DNA from: Anaeromyxobacter terrae
GTDB taxonomy: Bacteria; Myxococcota; Myxococcia; Myxococcales; Anaeromyxobacteraceae
Direction of reading: 5' to 3'
Length of the DNA: 64,000 nt
NCBI RefSeq assembly: GCF_022690685.1
Contig: NZ_JALCYY010000012.1
Coordinates: 1-64,000, forward strand
A program made the translations under genes and the position numbers. This document shows positions 62,217 to 64,000 of the stretch, piece by piece. Under the pieces are notes generated by a model. It ran no database searches and was not told where the DNA came from. It saw nothing but the letters and a program-made list of their open reading frames with translations. Within the stretch, counting starts at the first letter, position 1. Each line of letters opens with the position of its first letter.

Positions 62217-64000
62217 TCAGGTCCTGCAGACGCCGTCGTGGCAGGTCTGCCCGGCGGCGCAGGCGGTCCCGCAGGTCCCGCAGTTCTTCGGGTCGTCGCG
62301 CAGGTCGACGCAGGCGCCGCCGCATTCCCAGGGGTGATCCACCGGGCACACCTGCGCGCAGCTCGCGCCGATGCACTTCTGCCCGGCGCCGCAGACATGG
62401 CCGCAGGTGCCGCAGTTGAAATAGTCGGTCTGGAGGTAGACGCAGGCGTTCCCGCAGGCGGTCGCGCCGATGGGACAGGCCGGCGTGCCGCCGCCGCAGC
62501 TCCCGTTCGTACACGTCTGGCCCGAGGCGCAGGCGGTGCCGCAGGTGCCGCAGTTGCTCGCGTCGACCATCAGGTCGACGCACGTCCCGCTGCAATCCCA
62601 GGGATGAGCCGCCGGGCAGACCTGGTTGCACGACGCGGAGATGCACTTCTCGCCCGCGCCGCAGACGTTGCCGCAGGCGCCGCAGTTGAAGTAGTCCGAC
62701 TGCAGGTAGACGCAGGCGTTGCCGCAGGCGGTCGCGTTCACCGGACAGGTCGGCCCGCCCCCGGCGCACACCCCGCCGCTGCAGACCTGGCCGGCCGCGC
62801 AGGCGTTGCCGCAGGTGCCGCAGTTCCGGGCATCCGACTCCAGGTTCACGCAGGTCCCGCCGCAATCCCAGGGACGGTCCGTGGGGCACACCTGCTTGCA
62901 CTGCGCGCCCTCGCACTTCTCGCCGGTCCCGCAGACGTGGCCGCAGCTCCCGCAGTTGAAGTAGTCGGTCTGGAGATAGGCGCAGGCTTCGCCGCAGGCG
63001 GTCGCGTTGACGGGGCACGTGCGCGGGCCACCCCCGCAGGCGCCGCCGCTGCACGTCTGGCCGCTCGCGCAGTTCGCGCCGCAGTTGCCGCAGTTCTTCG
63101 GATCGACATTCAGGTCGACGCACGTCCCGCCGCAGTCCCAGGGGCGGTCCGCGGGGCACACCTGCTTGCACTGCGCCTCCTCGCACTTCTCGCCGGTCCC
63201 GCAGACGTGCCCGCAGCTCCCGCAGTTGAAGTAGTCGGACTGCAGATAGGCGCAGTCGTCGCCGCAGGCGGTCGCGTTGACGGGGCATGTGGGCGCGCCG
63301 CTGCAGGTTCCATCCTGGCAGGTCCGGCCCGCTCCGCACGGACGGCCGCAGGCGCCGCAGTGGGTCGCGTCGGTCCGCGTGTCGACGCACGCGCCGCCGC
63401 AGGTCGTGAGCCCCTGCGCGCACCCTGCCACGCACGCGCCGTTCGAACAGACCTGGCCCGATGCGCAGGCCGTCTCGCAGCGCCCGCAGTGATCGTGGCT
63501 CGAGCCCAGCACGACGCACGCGCCGCCGCAGCTCGTGGCGCCGTCCTCGCAGGCGGGGTGGCACTCTCCGTGGGAGCACACCTGGCCGGTGGGGCACGCC
63601 CGGCCGCACGCGCCGCAGCTCGTCGCGCTCGACGAGAGATCGACGCAGGCGCCTCCGCAGCTCGTGGTTCCGCCGCCGCAGCCGGCCGCCACGCAGGCCC
63701 CCTCGCGGCATTCCTGGCCTGACGCGCAGCGACGATCGCACCCGCCGCAGTCCACCGTGCTCGTCGCCAGAACTACGCAGCCTCCGCCACACGTCGTCTC
63801 ACCCTCCCGGCACGACGCCGCGCACTGACGGTGCGAGCAGACGGTACCCGAGGAGCAGGCGTGGCCGCAGGCGCCGCAGTGGCTCGCGTCGTTCCCTGTG
63901 TCTACGCAGGCTCCGCCGCAGTTCGTCTGGCCCTCGGCGCAGGCCACGTCCGCCGCGATCTCGGAGGACTTGCCGTTCGAGCCGCCCCCGCAGGACGCCG
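62217..64000 (-). CDS. Cys-rich repeat lipoprotein, N-terminus outside the window
   Basis: The frame is open to the last base of the window, so the gene begins beyond it. The first visible codons give A-S-C-G-G-G, which looks like the end of a lipoprotein signal (lipobox Cys), so only the signal peptide is missing. The remaining ~590 residues are Cys-rich repeats alternating CPxxATACGxxCxYLQxDYFNCGxCGxVCGxGxKC and PWDCGGTCVxLxxDxxNCGxCGxxCASGQTC types; at least four near-identical pairs lie between 62240 and 63310. Such repeats occur in surface proteins of myxobacteria, usually as disulphide-linked modules. No catalytic domain is seen. Confidence 0.8.
   Translation of the reverse strand, partial: ASCGGGSNGKSSEIAADVACAEGQTNCGGACVDTGNDASHCGACGHACSSGTVCSHRQCAASCREGETTCGGGCVVLATSTVDCGGCDRRCASGQECREGACVAAGCGGGTTSCGGACVDLSSSATSCGACGRACPTGQVCSHGECHPACEDGATSCGGACVVLGSSHDHCGRCETACASGQVCSNGACVAGCAQGLTTCGGACVDTRTDATHCGACGRPCGAGRTCQDGTCSGAPTCPVNATACGDDCAYLQSDYFNCGSCGHVCGTGEKCEEAQCKQVCPADRPWDCGGTCVDLNVDPKNCGNCGANCASGQTCSGGACGGGPRTCPVNATACGEACAYLQTDYFNCGSCGHVCGTGEKCEGAQCKQVCPTDRPWDCGGTCVNLESDARNCGTCGNACAAGQVCSGGVCAGGGPTCPVNATACGNACVYLQSDYFNCGACGNVCGAGEKCISASCNQVCPAAHPWDCSGTCVDLMVDASNCGTCGTACASGQTCTNGSCGGGTPACPIGATACGNACVYLQTDYFNCGTCGHVCGAGQKCIGASCAQVCPVDHPWECGGACVDLRDDPKNCGTCGTACAAGQTCHDGVCRT

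Overview
The window is very GC-rich, gene-dense DNA that looks like a myxobacterium, most plausibly an Anaeromyxobacter-like member of the Myxococcota. The inference rests on an anaerobe-type membrane [NiFe] hydrogenase, many large secreted cysteine-rich lipoproteins, a MYXO-CTERM-like tail on one protein, GTG starts, and long open frames on both strands that are shadows of GC-rich genes. No sequence search was possible, so the taxonomy is inference.

Layout. 1-6.1 kb: end of a TPR protein, a PAS/PAS hybrid histidine kinase, an M49-type metallopeptidase and RmuC. 6.6-12.3 kb: a Hyb-type uptake hydrogenase (small subunit, ferredoxin subunit, NrfD-type membrane subunit, large subunit, maturation protease). 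12.3-34.9 kb: a block that separates the hydrogenase structural genes from their maturation genes. It holds a frameshifted HAF-repeat lipoprotein, a dienelactone hydrolase-like gene, a broken copy of the hybD 3' end, and a six-gene operon (15.2-34.6 kb) that resembles a Tc (ABC) toxin complex: a 1,922-residue lipoprotein with a TcA-like C-terminus, a Cys-rich lipoprotein, a collar-domain membrane protein, a 14-repeat RCC1 lipoprotein, a 2,005-residue SpvB/FG-GAP/RHS protein, and a small probable immunity gene. The tip of the RHS protein resembles the catalytic core of CD38-type ADP-ribosyl cyclases. 34.9-41.0 kb: hypF-C-D-E-A-B, the NiFe(CN)2CO cofactor assembly genes. 41.0-48.4 kb: a pair of inverted ~300-bp repeats with hexanucleotide arrays, enclosing a LarA-like racemase, PlsC, an amidase, a small Tat lipoprotein, an AAA+/Fis regulator without GAFTGA, and an Fpg/MutM-type glycosylase. 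48.7-53.1 kb: a DUF4091-like secreted protein and a fused malic enzyme (MaeB type). 53.4-60.7 kb: a 31-residue membrane peptide with a DUF302 protein, then an ABC exporter operon (ATPase, two FtsX-type permeases, LolA-like protein) with an outer-membrane barrel gene. 60.8-64 kb: a CPXCG protein and an Smr-domain protein read divergently from a 24-bp gap, a small basic protein, and a truncated Cys-repeat lipoprotein.

How the parts fit. HybOABC would oxidise H2 at the periplasmic face and pass electrons to the quinone pool. HybD and HypABCDEF mature the large subunit, and the His-rich tail on HypB may hold nickel. LarA-type enzymes also depend on nickel. The central island looks like a self-contained surface-displayed or released toxin complex that interrupts an ancestral hyb-hyp cluster. 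A 15-bp direct repeat and a hybD remnant near its ends are consistent with that, though neither proves it.
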